A stretch of DNA of 64,000 nt from Tausonia pullulans (GCA_951802195.1 OX637626.1:1240001-1304000), one strand, 5' to 3'; shown: positions 22,577 to 33,971, counted from the stretch's first letter. Notes: generated by a model from the sequence alone, not told the origin. Translations and numbers: made by a program.

Positions 22577-24507
22577 CTACGGCTCGTGATCGCGAGCGAC
22601 CCACTCGAGTGCCGTCGGCTGACCATCATCGTCGTCGTCGTCATCAAGCTCCCCAGTCAGCAGCTCGTCCTGCTCCAGCTCGAACACCCCCCCGGTGGCC
22701 TGCTGTCGTTTTCCGCAGGCGACAGACGAGGCCCTGAGGGGTTGAGTAGCCCTCCTTTCTCCCAAGAGTCCGGCTCGTTCAGTCCTTGAGACCCCACTAG
22801 TCCCCTCGCCGAACTCGATCCTGCCAGACGCATCTCTCTCTCCAGAAACCGGCGCCGAGGCTCCCTCCTCCTGCTCCTCCTCCTCATCCTCCCAGGGATC
22901 CACAACGTCCAATATCATCTTCAGACTAAGGGCCACAACTGCCCACGCGCCGATAATGGCGGGTCCGACTAGAAAGCCGACGGAGGGGGCGACGAGCCAC
23001 TTGCAGCGCTCATGTGGTGCGGCGTTCTCTTCCGGCGGGGCGTCGATAACCGGTGGGAGAGAGAAGAGAACGATCGGGAGAGGATAGAGGGTTGCAAGGG
23101 AGAGGGAGAGGGCTAGGGGGAGACAGGCATGGAGATTCGAAGGAAAGAGACCGGGGAGGAACCGGTAGCGGGTAGGCTTGATGAACGTCAGCGGCTTGGG
23201 CAGGTCAAGATGAGGCCGTCGGTAGGCGCTAAAGGGCGAAGGACCAAGCACAGTCAGATAGAGTAGTAATTGAAAACAAGGGAGCGTTTCTCACCAGTAA
23301 ACATGTGAGGTCGAGGTGAACAAGTTGAGGACCAGGAGCATCGCGCCAGCGGGACCTGTTAATACCACCCGAGTACGTTAGTCCTCTCCCTTGAACTGAA
23401 AATTGGAGGCAGCAGACCGACCATAGACTTGATCCCGGCGAGAGCCCATGACCGTCCAACCGAGCAGTCCCAGAGTCGAAACAGAAGCCGCCATGACAAG
23501 TCGCAGATGTGCCCGCTGGACGGCCTTGATAGAAGAAGCCCAACCAGAGTGGGCTGCCGGGCCTTGCTCCTCTTGTTCATCCGGACCTTTCCAAGGCTGC
23601 AGCCCGACCCATTCGCGGTCGGCTTCTCCTTGACCCTCGGTGCTGACGGTTCCGTACGAGGACCGTCCGTACGAGGCGATGGTTTGACCCTCAATGGGAT
23701 CGCCTGCAGCAGCGTCGAAGACTAGCCAATCCTCCTCGCTACTCTCTCTCTGCCTGCTCCTCATCAATTTGAGAGAAATCTTTTTGGCGAGCCTGAGGCT
23801 GTCCCTCGCAAGGACGAAGCTGGATGCGGAGGCGGCGGCGACGGCGAGAAGAAGGATCGCAGCTCGAGGTCGGCTCGGAAGAGTTGCGGGTGAGACCGAA
23901 CCGCTGGGGGACCAGATGGCGAGGATCCGGACGTGCAGGGCAAGGAGGACGCCTGCGCGGGAAAATTGTCAGCCATATGTTGACAATGGATCAAAGTGCT
24001 ATGCCAGACTCACTTGGCCAGGCGAGGCAGGCGAGGCAGGCGAGGCAGGCGAGGACGGCCTCGACACGCTTTGCTGTGCCGCCGGCAGTTGAGCGCGAGA
24101 TGAGTCGGAGCCGGAGTTGGCAGGGGAGCAGGTCGCTCGCTCGGCTGAAGATCAAGAAAAGAAGGCTCAGCTTCTGTTACCGCCCCTTTCGACATGACCT
24201 GCTCACCTCACGAGGATAAAGACGCCCGTCATGATGGCGAGCCGACGAGTGGTCCGGGCGATTTGGCCTAGACGGGGACGACCGAAGGGAGGTCAGCGTT
24301 CATGATCTAGTAGGACGGGCCCTGGCCCAGCGGCTACAGCCCCAAGTCGAGCAAGATCTCACCATTATCATCCGGGAGCGTCTCGTGAACGGAGAGGAAC
24401 ACGATGAAGGCAGCGAGAGCGAGAAGAGCGATATGGGCGGCCAGGCGTGGAAACGGGGAGGCTAAGCCCGAGGCGATGGTGACGGGAGAGGAGGCGACCA
24501 CGGGCAT
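22577..24507 (-). CDS. Multi-pass membrane protein, function unknown
   Basis: I do not recognise the family. A spliced minus-strand model starts at ATG 24507 (MPVVASSPVTIASGLASPF) and ends at 22577 (ALEWVARDHEP). Membrane segments in order: AAHIALLALAAFIVFLSV; RLAIMTGVFILV; VLACLACLACLAW with VLLALHVRILAIW; AAILLLAVAAASASSFVLA; LRLVMAASVSTLGLLGWTVM; AMLLVLNLFTSTSHVYW; LPLALSLSLATLYPLPIVLF; and APSVGFLVGPAIIGAWAVVA LSLKMIL. A hydrophilic loop (EEDWLVFDAAAGDPIEGQTI and on) separates the fourth and fifth. The C-terminus is a long acidic tail with a run of Asp near its end (22640). Introns have normal GT-AG ends, for example near 24218-24269 and 23949-24011. Its start faces the family-8 glycosyltransferase promoter. 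Confidence 0.55.
24021..24054. repeat. In-frame 9-bp minisatellite inside an exon
   Basis: GGCGAGGCA repeats almost four times. On the minus strand, in the membrane-protein frame, each unit encodes Ala-Cys-Leu, so the repeat builds part of a transmembrane helix. Confidence 0.8.
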
Positions 24508-25295
24508 GTTGGGAGTTGGTGGCCAAAGGAGCAGATGAGGGAAGGATAGAAGGGGGAAGCGGGGCTCTCTTTCTCTGGAGTGGAAAGGCAAGCGCCGACG
24601 ATGGTCGGGGGGCAACAAGGGCGGGAGAGGCTAAGAAACAATGGCAGAGCTACCTTGGCACGGGAGGGGCACAGAGGCGCCTCACTCGCAGCCTCCTTTC
24701 GTTCCTGCCGGGAAATGTCTTGCTGCTCGCTTGCTGCAAGCACGCGCAGTTTTCATGATGAGACAGCCGTAGCTGACTCTCACTTCGGCTTTCTCGCATG
24801 ACCAAGAGCGCAATTCACGGGCGAGGATGCAGCCAGTGTTTGGGCGGATGTTCATTTGTGCCGGTTGGGCGTCCGCATCCTGTATCTTCCAGTATGAACT
24901 CGACCGTTTGACCTCCGATTTATGCACTCGTTTCGTCCGATCTCGCTGGGGTCATATTGGACAAGGCCCGCTTCCACGGGGTTCCTCCTGCAAGCCCAAC
25001 TCACCATGTTCATTCAGAAGATTGACTATATCTCTTTGCTACAAGACTGCAACTCTTCAAGAATGCCTGCGCCGAGTTCGCCGCAGTCGTTCGCATTCTC
25101 CCCTGAGATTTAGCAATCTGGGGCCAGCTGCCCATGTGCCGTTTGGCCACTGACGAGGGCCCCGCGACGCGTTCACCCGAGAACGGGCAAGGATCGGCGA
25201 GTAGGATGAAGAAGACCCGAAGCTGATGCGCGCTCTCTCTCCCCTCCCTTCTGTCGCGATCCCAACCACCACCCTCTCGTGCCCTCCCTGCTTGG
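24508..25295. other. Divergent intergenic region
   Basis: This lies between two divergent genes and probably holds both promoters. No RNA gene or repeat recognised, and the short ORFs carry no known motif. Confidence 0.45.
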
Positions 25296-26850
25296 ATGAC
25301 TGCTGTTACCTCCCCCTCCTCCCGCCGGGCCTGGGTCGTCCTTATTACCAAGGCCGCCTACCTGTGAGTCGTCGTCTTGTTATCACCGCCTCCCTCAGAA
25401 GTCCCTCCCTCATTCAACAGCCGTCGTAGAACGGACGTGTCGGGCTGACAAACTTCCTTGCTTTCTATCCGCCTTCTCTCCCCTTCACTGCCCCCTTCCA
25501 GTCAGGGCCTCCTCGTCGTTCATCGCAAGCTCAAAGAGTTGGGCACCGTCTACCCGTTTGTGGCGATGGTTACCCCCAACGTCGGACAGGCCGTCCGAGA
25601 CTGCCTCGAGCACGCTGGCATCATTGTCCGCCAGGTCGACCCGCTCAAGCCGGAGGACGGTACGCACGCCCTCAACGAGCACGATACCCGGTTCGAGGAT
25701 ACCTGGACCAAGCTCAGAAGCTTCGGCTTGACCGAGTACGACGTGCGTATGGTGCTGGGATGACGGCGCGTGGTTGATTGGAGGCGAGCGAGGCTGACGG
25801 AAATGACGCGTCGTTGGAACGTGGGTGGCTCAGCGGGTCGTCCACCTCGACTGCGACATGCTCGTCCTCAAGTGAACAATTTCTGTCTGCCTCCTAGTTG
25901 CCCTCTTCTGCCCTCTGACGGCTGTCGTCTCCTCTCCCCAGGAACATGGACGACCTCTTCGATCTCGATGTCCCGGCCGACTCGATCGCCGCCTGCCATG
26001 CCTGCGCGTGCAACCCGCACAAGCTGGCACACTACCCTTCAGGTCAGGCCTGAACTCTCCTGATTCCTGTCAAAATAGGCCCTAACATTGTCTCGTCCTT
26101 GTACTGCTACAGACTGGTGAGAGAGATCTTCGCCACACAGCAGGCGCGCGTGCTCTCGCCACCATCGACTGTCGACTAATTGCTCTTTGCAACTTCTTTT
26201 AAGGACCCCCAAAAACTGTGCCTACTCCGCTATGTCTCTCCCCTCCGCTCTCGCGCATCCTCCCATCCAGGTCACGCCCGGGTCGCCTCGGCCACATAAC
26301 CTCCTTAATTCGGGGCTCGTCATACTCCATCCAAACGAGCAGCTCCTTGCGGCGCTCGTTAGGTTTCTTAAGACAGATCCTCGTGTACCGAGCTTCTCCT
26401 TCCCTGATCAGGACCTCTACGCTGCGTGAGTGCGGCCGAGAGGCGACGGATGGTTGTCTGTCTGGTTTTTGACGCGTGGTGGTGCAATTGCCGCTAGGTT
26501 CTTCAAGGACCGCTGGATCCCCCTCCCATACGTCTACAACTCGCTCAAGACCCTGCGAGTGATACACCAAAACATCTGGCGGGACGAGGATGTCCGCAAT
26601 GTGCATTATATGTCCGTCTCGCACTATCTATCTCTTCATCTCTCTCCGTCCTTCTTTCTGACATTCTCTCCCCAGACTCGACAAGCCCTGGCAAGCGCCT
26701 CGAGGCAAGCCCCCCTCCAACTCGGCTGATGAGAGCACGACGCTCCTGCACGAATGGTGGTCGGCCGCATATGAGGAGATGCTGGCCGAGATGAAGCAGG
26801 ACCCTAAGAGCGGGTGGGCGCTCGTGGACAAGTACGTCAAGAGGGACTGA
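25296..26850 (+). CDS. Glycosyltransferase family 8 (galactinol synthase/glycogenin-like)
   Basis: A retaining sugar-nucleotide transferase of GT8. Exon 1 is MTAVTSPSSRRAWVVLITKA AYL, with a donor in CT|GTGAGT. It joins QGLLVVHRKLKELGTVYPF and VAMVTPNVGQAVRDCLEHAG. The DxD metal and sugar-nucleotide site is RVVHLDCDMLVLKNMDDLFDL. Then follow SIAACHACACNPHKLAHYPSDW, NLLNSGLVILHPNEQLLAAL, SFPDQDLYAAFFKDRWIPLP and YVYNSLKTLRVIH. The NSGLVIL and FPDQDLY motifs are typical of the glycogenin/galactinol-synthase branch. No signal peptide or membrane anchor is visible, so a cytosolic enzyme is likely. The acceptor cannot be read from sequence. Stop at 26850. Confidence 0.82.
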
Positions 26851-27187
26851 AGGAGCTGTGGAATTGGAGTTTCGTATGCTGGGGTCTAAAAAGCGCAGCT
26901 GGGTGGTCCTCAGTCTGATTGTTCTGTCTATTTTACGAGCGCTTGTACTCTTGTTTGATGAGCATGCGTGTATGCTGTCGTCGAGTCGCGGAATGAGTTA
27001 CTTCCACCCATCGCCTTCTTTGGCCATGACCTACGACTGATTATTGAATGTTCATCCGTGCAAGTGGGAACGGTGCGCACAGGGCCGGAGGAGAGCGAGA
27101 ATGCAAGACGCGACCGACATACGTTCCAGACGCGTCTGAGCTTCTTCGACAACAACGACGACAACTGATGTGACGAGCCCCAGCACG
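26851..27187. other. Intergenic stretch before Rad1
   Basis: Between two plus-strand genes. No feature recognised; it probably contains the Rad1 promoter. Confidence 0.45.
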
Positions 27188-28798
27188 ATGGCAAGCGTCA
27201 ATCAATCACCTGTCAGCAGCCTCTCGCCCCCTCCTTTTACATCCTGTGTCACTCACTACTCTCGTCAGCCAGGTCCTCGTCGCCACCCTCACAGATGTCC
27301 GGCATTTCGCAACTATCCTTCGCTCCGTCGCGTTCCAACAGGTGCGTATTTCAGAAGCTCCCGTCAAAGGCCAATACTGATGATGGTCTTTGTAGAGAGT
27401 CAAGGTTATCATATCCGAGCCAGGTCTCTGTATCGTAGCGGAAGAGGCGCACACACTTCAAGGTGCGAAGCGAAGACGTGACCACGTCGACTTGTCCATC
27501 AGACCCCCCCCCCCTCTCTCTCTCTTTTTCACTCGTGTTTACCTAAATCCGTGTCTTCAGCACAAGCCTTCGTCCCGTTCAACGTATTCACCTCGTACAA
27601 GTTCAACCTGCCTGAGGACGAAGCCCATGAACCTAGCGGCATCGACGACAACGACGACGAGGAGGATCCGACCCCCCAAGTGACCCTCGAGATCAACCTC
27701 CACCACCTGCTCGAGTGCCTCAACATCTTCGGTAACGCAGGCTCGGTGCCGATTGGCTCGGGAGGGGACCCCTTTGCGAAAAAACAGGTCGACGACTTTG
27801 ACGATGATAGCGGCGGGAGTGATGGAGAAGGAGGGAAGCGGCGAGGTGGAGGCGGGAAATGGAAGGAGAGGGACCCGGGAGGAAGCGACAAGGCAACAGG
27901 CAGGGTCACCGCAGGTAGAATCTCTTGGGTGGGCAGGGGCCACAACCTTGACGTCCATCTGTGAGTCGCAAGGAAAGGAGAAGCGGTCGGGCTTGGGTGG
28001 CTCACCGACAGTCTGCCACTCACAGGCAAGATGAGGCCTCGGGCCCGACGACTGTGTGCTCCCTTGGGACCGCCGAAGCAGATCCCACATCGTCGCTCGA
28101 CTTTGACCGCGACCACTCGCCGTACGCAGTCGTACCACCTGTGTCTCTGAAAGACAGTGTCTGGTCGGCTGATATCTAGAACGACAGTGAACTTCGTATC
28201 ATTCTCTCCTCGTCCTGGCTGCGTGACGTCCTTCAGTCCATCGATCCCTCCTCAGATCGCGTCACCCTCTCGACCATCGCACCCGAGGCTGACCCCACAG
28301 GGCGAGGCGTCGACTTTCGGGTCGAGTCGGACGGGACGTTTGGGTCTGTCCAGGTGTGTGTGCGCATGCGCCAAGTTCTCTCCATCTTCCTGACTCCCCC
28401 CTGGCACGCGAATTTAAGATGGATTTCAAGAACGAGCGGCCCGTTGTCCTCATCTTTGAGCGGCTTGCCTCGGTCCGACACACCTTTCGCAAGAGCCTCC
28501 TTCTCCGGGTCCTCCGGGCGCTCGCTTCTTCGGCACAGACGAGCATCCAGCTCTTTGGCGGCGGACTTATCGTCATTCAGTGTAACATGGTCGATGGAAA
28601 GCTCGCGGAGCTCCCGCCGGCGAGAGATCCGGTTGAACGGGAAAGGAGGAAGCGGGATCTCATGCTGAGGAAGAGGGGCGAGATCCATGATGGGATCGTT
28701 GAGTTTGCAGTGCGTCGCCTTCTTCCTGCTGTAGGTGTGCCGGACTGATCAAGCTCGTTCTTTCCCTTTTACAGATGATGAGCTTGGAGAACGAGTGA
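27188..28798 (+). CDS. RAD1: Rad1, 9-1-1 checkpoint clamp subunit
   Basis: Rad1 forms the PCNA-like Rad9-Hus1-Rad1 ring loaded at damaged DNA. A first exon (MASVNQSP, ATG 27188) joins VLVATLTDVRHFATILRSVA, then RVKVIISEPGLCIVAEEAHT and AQAFVPFNVFTSYKFNLPED. The interdomain part has TLEINLHHLLECLNIFGNAG. The second half has ELRIILSSSWLRDVLQSIDP, DFKNERPVVLIFE, LLRVLRALASSAQTSIQLFG, GGLIVIQCNMVDG and a final VEFAMMSLENE at 28798. These follow Rad1 well, including the LLxCLxIFG signature. An Asp/Gly/Lys-rich insert (about 27773-27900, with DDFDDDSGGSDGEGG) interrupts the usual fold and may be a disordered loop. A non-obvious splice (GTACGCAG at 28123 to CAG near 28190) is needed to keep frame. 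Bub3 starts 140 bp downstream. Confidence 0.78.
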
Positions 28799-28937
28799 GG
28801 TTCTTGCTAGATATATGCATCTATTATGTTTAGTCGTTGGTCGTCAAGCACACGTCGCCGCGCTGTGCGCCTGCTTCTCTGACTATTCCTCTCGCTCCTC
28901 GCGTCCGACGACCATCATCCTTCTCACTGCTCGCGCG

Positions 28938-30582
28938 ATGTCCTCCCTCGACGTCACCCTCACCCCTCCCGCCGACACCATCTCGGCGGTTGTCTTCTCG
29001 CCGTCGTCTAAAAATCTCCTCGCTGCCTCTTGGGACTCGGTGCGTGGTTGTCGTTCCGCCGCTGCTTCCTCGACGTCGACGCACGCGTCTGTAACGACAA
29101 TAGACCTTAGCTGGCCAGCAACTGACAGCAGTCCTCCTTCGTATCTAGAATCTCTATCTTTACAACCTCTCCGATCCTTCATCGGCACCGAAGAAGTAGG
29201 TCTCGCTCGTCGTCCGCTCCTGTCTGAGGGGAGAGCAGAGGAAGGCAAGGAGGTCCCTGCCACCGCTTTAGCATCAGCAGAAGATGCGAACGCGGCCTGG
29301 CCGCCTCTCTTCAGTAGAAGGGAGAGAGAGAGGTCTGATACCGGGATTGTGCTGATTCAAGCGCTCGCTTCCTCCTTCGTCTCCAGGTACGCCCACCCAG
29401 CGGCGGTTCTTGACGCGTGCTTCTCCAACGACGACGGCACGGCCTACAGTGGAGGCCTTGATCAGACGGTTCGGTCGTGCGTCGCTTTTTGCTCCTCCCT
29501 TTCAACTTGCCTCTCTTCCTTGAGAGATGAGAGGGATTGTAGTGGATCACTTCGCTGAAAGAGAAACCGCACGTCGCGTCTCTTCTTGACGCGCACGACT
29601 AAACAGATGGGACCTCATGACGGGTCTCTCATCTGAGCTCGGGAAACACGAGGACGCCGTCAAGGCTGTCGTTTGGTCCAAGGAAACTAGTGAGTGTCAA
29701 ACCTAGATCGGGATTGGGGACGCGAGGCGTTACGGCGCACGCGTCGTGTGTTGCTCCCTACTGACAAACATCCTCTCCTCCCCCTTCCCCCCCAACTCTT
29801 CCCCCCGCACTTCTTCAGACACCGTCATTTCCGGCTCCTGGGATTCTCACCTGAACGTCTACGACCCTCGCTCATCGACGCCCCTCGTCGGCCGACACAG
29901 GCTCCCCTCGCGCGTCTACGCGATGGACATCTCGGGTTCAAAGCTCGTCGTTGCCATGGCGGAGCGTAATGTGCATGTTTACGACGTGAGGAAGCTTGAC
30001 GAGCCTGAGCAGAGGAGGGAGAGCGCGTTGAAGTATATGACGAGGGATGTCGCCTGCATGGCGGATGGGAAAGGTAAGGCCTGGCCTACCCACCTTGTCG
30101 TCGTTCTCTCTTTCCTCCGTTCGCAGCTGACTGACTGACCACCCCTCTCCGCCCCTTCAGGCTGGGCCTCGTGCTCCATCGAAGGCCGCATCGCCGTCGA
30201 CTACTTCTCTGCGGACGACCAGTCCAAGAAGTATGCCTACCGGTGCCACCGATCCACCATCGCCGGCTCGGACGTCGTCTACCCGATCAACACGCTCGCC
30301 TACCACCCTTTCCACAACACGTTCGTCTCCGGAGGGTCGGACGCGACTTGCTCGATATGGGACCACCAGAGCAAGAAGCGGATGAAGCAGTACCTGAAGT
30401 TTGGGAACGCCGTCTCCGCTCTGGCGTGGTCGCCGGATGGAGAGAACCTGGCTATCGCGACAGGGTATGGGTGGGATGAGGATGCGCTTCCGGAGGGGGA
30501 GGAGGCGATCAGGAGCAAGGGGGAGGTAGGATTGATGGTAAGGCGCGCGGGGGACGATGCCAAGCCGAAGCCAAAGGCTTGA
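28938..30582 (+). CDS. BUB3: Bub3, WD40 spindle-assembly checkpoint protein
   Basis: Bub3 binds phosphorylated kinetochore KNL1 and carries Bub1/BubR1(Mad3) there. The ATG at 28938 begins MSSLDVTLTPPADTISAVVF; exon 1 ends at 29040. Then come small exons including NLYLYNLSDPSSAPKK and HPAAVLDACFSNDDGTAYSG GLDQTVR. Later exons give WDLMTGLSSELGKHEDAVKAV, TVISGSWDSHLNVYDPRS and YMTRDVACMADGKGWASCSIE. The diagnostic Bub3 stretch is SIEGRIAVDYFSADD followed by KKYAYRCHR, then YPINTLAYHPFHNTFVSGGS DATCSIWDHQSKKRMKQYLKF. The IEGRxAV motif and the YPIN..HP.xxTF.SGGSD blade separate it from the related Rae1. About seven WD blades fit. Stop at 30582, 99 bp from the convergent threonine aldolase stop. 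Confidence 0.88.
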
Positions 30583-30681
30583 GGGAATATTGGGATGGAT
30601 ATGGAACATGTCTTTCGGACCCAAGAAGAAAACATCAAACATGCATGAGCCACACCACCCAGTCTTTAAACCCTTACCCGC

Positions 30682-32860
30682 TCACTTGCTGCCAACCTGC
30701 ACAGCGCTGTTGTACAGCGGCCTCCCTGCATCTCTGAGCAACCTCAACCTCGGGTCGACCTCCTTGCCCGCCTCCTCTTCCCTGACCACCCAACCCGCCG
30801 TCAACTGCTCGCCCTTCATCTCCTTGATGAGCGCAAGGAGGTCGTCGATCGCCTCAGGTTCCGTCTGGAGATGCACGACGAGCCGGGACGCCCAGAGTGT
30901 GATAGGGCGCGGGAGAGCCGCGGCGCGGGTGGCGAGGTCAGCGGAAGAGATGTTGAGAGGGGAAAGATCGTAAAAGACCTGGTTCGCGAGGAAGAGGGAG
31001 GGAGCGGTGGGCGGGGAGCGAGTCAGCTCTCGATGAGGATGAAAGACGAGACCACGAGGGCGACCTACCATGCTCGTCTCCGCAGGGACGAGGATCCTCG
31101 CGCCCAGCTCCCTCAGCCCTTGCTCAAGCTTCCGCGCGAGGACGTGCGTCCGACGGAGCTCGCCAAAGTTGTGGGTGAGCGCAAAGTCAGCGGCAGCGGA
31201 GAGGCAGCCAGACTGGCGGACGCCTCCGCCGAAGAGCTTGCGGAAATGCTTGGCTGTTGTGTGGGAGAAAGGTGGGTAAGTGAGAGATGGAGGAGAGGAG
31301 GGGAGGAGAAGGACACTCACCCTTGCGGATGAAGGCGGCGGGGCCCACGAGGACCGATCCGAGGGGAGCACCGAGGCCCTTGGACATGCAGAGTGAGACA
31401 GAGTCAAAAGGATCGCAAAGCTCCTTGAGGCTGCGGGATACGTCGGCCGTCAGTCTAAGCGAAATGGGTGGGAGGCCTGCGCTACGAACACCTTGGGGAG
31501 CTCTTCAAGCGAGGCGCCAGTCTCGGCGGCGACGTTCCAGAGGCGGGCTGGCAGAGAGACAAGGTGTAAGCTTTCAAGCGCGGCCAAAGAAGCGACCGAG
31601 CTCTCACCTCCGTCAAGGTGCATGATGATGCCCTCCTGCCTGACGTGCTCCGAGATCTTGACAATCTCCTCCTGGGGAAAGATCGTGCCATTGAGGGTGT
31701 TCTCAAGCGAGACGATGCGCGTCGGGCACGAGTGAATGTCGTCTCCGAGGACAAGATTGGGCACGACATCGTTCTCGAGCGAGAGGTGGTGACCGTTGCT
31801 CGGGAGGAGGGCTACCATGGGGCAGAGTGGACGGCGGCTCAGTTAGACAGACAGGAAGCGCGCGGCAAACGAGGAGCGACAAATCATTACTCACTCGTCG
31901 TACTCGCCTGCGAGTGGAAAGCGATACCTCCGGCCTCGTACTTGTGAACGTGAGCGCGGAAGTCGCAGCTGGAGAGGAGGGGAGCGTGCGGGTGGTGAGT
32001 CGAGGGGGGAGGGAGGTGAAGGGTCAAGTTCAAGGTAGAAAGGGACAGACAGGACCGAGTGCGGCGGCTGAGTGAGCCACGTCCGAAGGCCGAGCTCTGC
32101 CGGCAGAGACAAATAGAGGCTCTCAGTCGTTGGTCAGAGTTGAGCAAGAGAGGAGAGACCCTTAATCACGGTTGCTCATGGTGCCCGAGAGACAGTACAT
32201 GGCGGCCTCTTTGCCGGCCATGGCGGCGACGCGCCGCTCGAACGCCGCCGTCGTCGCATCCTCGCCGTAGACATCATCGCCCCTCGAGGCCTTGAGGCCA
32301 GCTGGCGAAGGACCAAAGGATAGTCAGCACAGAAGTGGGTGCGGACTCGCAGAGGACCGAGGCCCGGGCGGATGGCAAATAGCTAATGGCTGGAGCGCGC
32401 GCGTGAGAGGGTGGGTGTGTCACGCGCCGCCAGGCTCCGCCGGCTTCGTCCGCCACGAGACATCCACACTGTCTTCGACCTGGCACCCCCACCACATCGC
32501 ACGCACCGAGCAGCATGGCGTCACTAAGAGAGAGAGAGAGAGAGAGAGCGTCGGTGTCAGCGAAAGAGCCACACCGCCGAGAAGGGCCCTCCTCCTCACC
32601 TGGGGACGGTGATCGTATCGGCTGAAGAGGGCAAGGGTTGGGTCGATAAGCCACTGGCGGTGTTAAAGACGACGCGAGCTGACAGCAGCATGGAGAGACA
32701 CACTCCGGAAATCGCGCCCGATTTTGGCGAGGAGAGTGACGTTGGCGTCGCCGGCGACCTCCTCGCCAACGGTGTGGTTGGAGCTTGCCGGCGGGGTGGA
32801 AAGGATGGACATGGACCTGCGAGCGAGCTGGCGTGCGGAGGAGAGGGCGTGGCGGTTCAT
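30682..32860 (-). CDS. GLY1: L-threonine aldolase (PLP-dependent)
   Basis: Splits threonine to glycine and acetaldehyde. The model starts at 32860 ([20 protein letters not shown]), then LLAKIGRDF. Small exons give RTDTITVPSDAMLL and [20 protein letters not shown]. Then follow the cofactor-binding [65 protein letters not shown] and [16 protein letters not shown]. The PLP-lysine motif is [18 protein letters not shown], followed by [20 protein letters not shown]. The C-terminal part is extended beyond the bacterial length and ends at 30682. Exons of about 22 and 17 nt (near 32600-32620 and 32508-32524) are required, flanked by normal splice sites and in frame. The Arg/Ser/Ala-rich N-terminus resembles a mitochondrial presequence; Met in SMSIL would give a cytosolic form. 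Confidence 0.82.
32527..32548. repeat. (GA)n microsatellite, forms an intron pyrimidine tract
   Basis: On the coding (minus) strand this is a CT run directly before the CTTAG acceptor of a very small threonine-aldolase exon. It therefore doubles as the polypyrimidine tract. Confidence 0.85.
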
Positions 32861-33971
32861 TGGGAGACACGAGGGAGGACGCGGAGCTTTTTCTCGCTCT
32901 TTCCTTCTCCTGCCGGTCGGATTTGGCCGGTCGGCGGGGTGCATGCTCCGCCCGTCGGATATATCAGTACGTCGTCGGTCGGGCAGGCGGACAGAGCCTC
33001 GTGCCATGCTGCGACCTGCTTCTCTTGGTCACGAATGAGAGGAAGAGAGGACAGGGCGAGCGGGAATGGCCAAATCCAAGCATGTTCTATCAGCCCAGCA
33101 GGCTCGCATGCGTCTGCTTCTCCGTCTCGATCTCCTGTGTGACCAGCTAGCTAGCTCGCTTGCAGGGAGTACGTCCTCTCCAATCCGTCCACCTGCCTCC
33201 ATACAAGAGAGTCCAGTCGCCTGCCGGCAGAAGGGAACGCCGCGCCCTGGCCTTCTCCGGCCTGCTCTCCCGAGAGAGAGAAAAGAGCCTCGCCCGCTTG
33301 AGCGTCTCTTCTTTTCTCCAACCACCATCCCCTCTCTTCGCTGACCATCGCTCGTCGCTTAGTCTTCGTCACCTCTTGACCCTCCGTCTCCATCCCTCCG
33401 TGGCTCCTTCGCTTGCGAGGGATATACAGAGAGAAGGAGACGCATCCACCTCAGTCTCTTCCCCTTCTCGTTCCCCCAGTCCCTTCCCCTTCTCGTTCCC
33501 CTCAGTCCCTTCACCTGCATTACTACACACGCACTCTTTTTTGCCATTTCCCTCTCAAGGCGTCTCCTTTCTTCCCTTCTTCAGGCTCTCATCTGTCACC
33601 TCGTTATGAGGCCAGTGTGGGAAGCTGGCGGCGGGAGAAAGGGCGCCGACCCCACATGCAATGAGAGCGGGAATCTTGCTGGGTCGCGAAGACGATATCT
33701 CTCGGTGGCTGGCTTCATGTTTTCCGTCTCTACCCACCGTCCTCTGGATGTATTCTTTTGACCTGGTGACCCCTGCTCTTCGTTATGAAGAGTGGATCGT
33801 TGTCAGGTCGCTCCCCGGGTGAGACGGGCCTTTGAGGTCTGGTCCCGTACATTTCTCCTTAATACTCCCCTTCCCCCCCACTCCCCAAACTCTTTCATTC
33901 ACTTGTATTAGATGAACACAAATTCGATGCCATGCCACGTTTTCATTTTCTCTCCACTTGGCAAGAAAAGA
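32861..33971. other. Intergenic stretch between threonine aldolase and pectinesterase
   Basis: Upstream of one minus-strand gene and downstream of another. ORFs up to 177 aa exist but their text is Arg/Ser/Pro-rich and unrecognised. A C/T-rich block at 33440-33560 contains a duplicated 26-bp unit. No RNA gene seen. Confidence 0.45.
33457..33509. repeat. 26-bp tandem duplication in C/T-rich DNA
   Basis: CTTCCCCTTCTCGTTCCC followed by C/T-CAGTCC occurs twice head to tail with one mismatch. Confidence 0.75.

Noticed and set aside
32609-33142. 177-aa plus-strand frame overlapping the first threonine aldolase exon
   Set aside because: Antisense to a well-supported exon; no domain.
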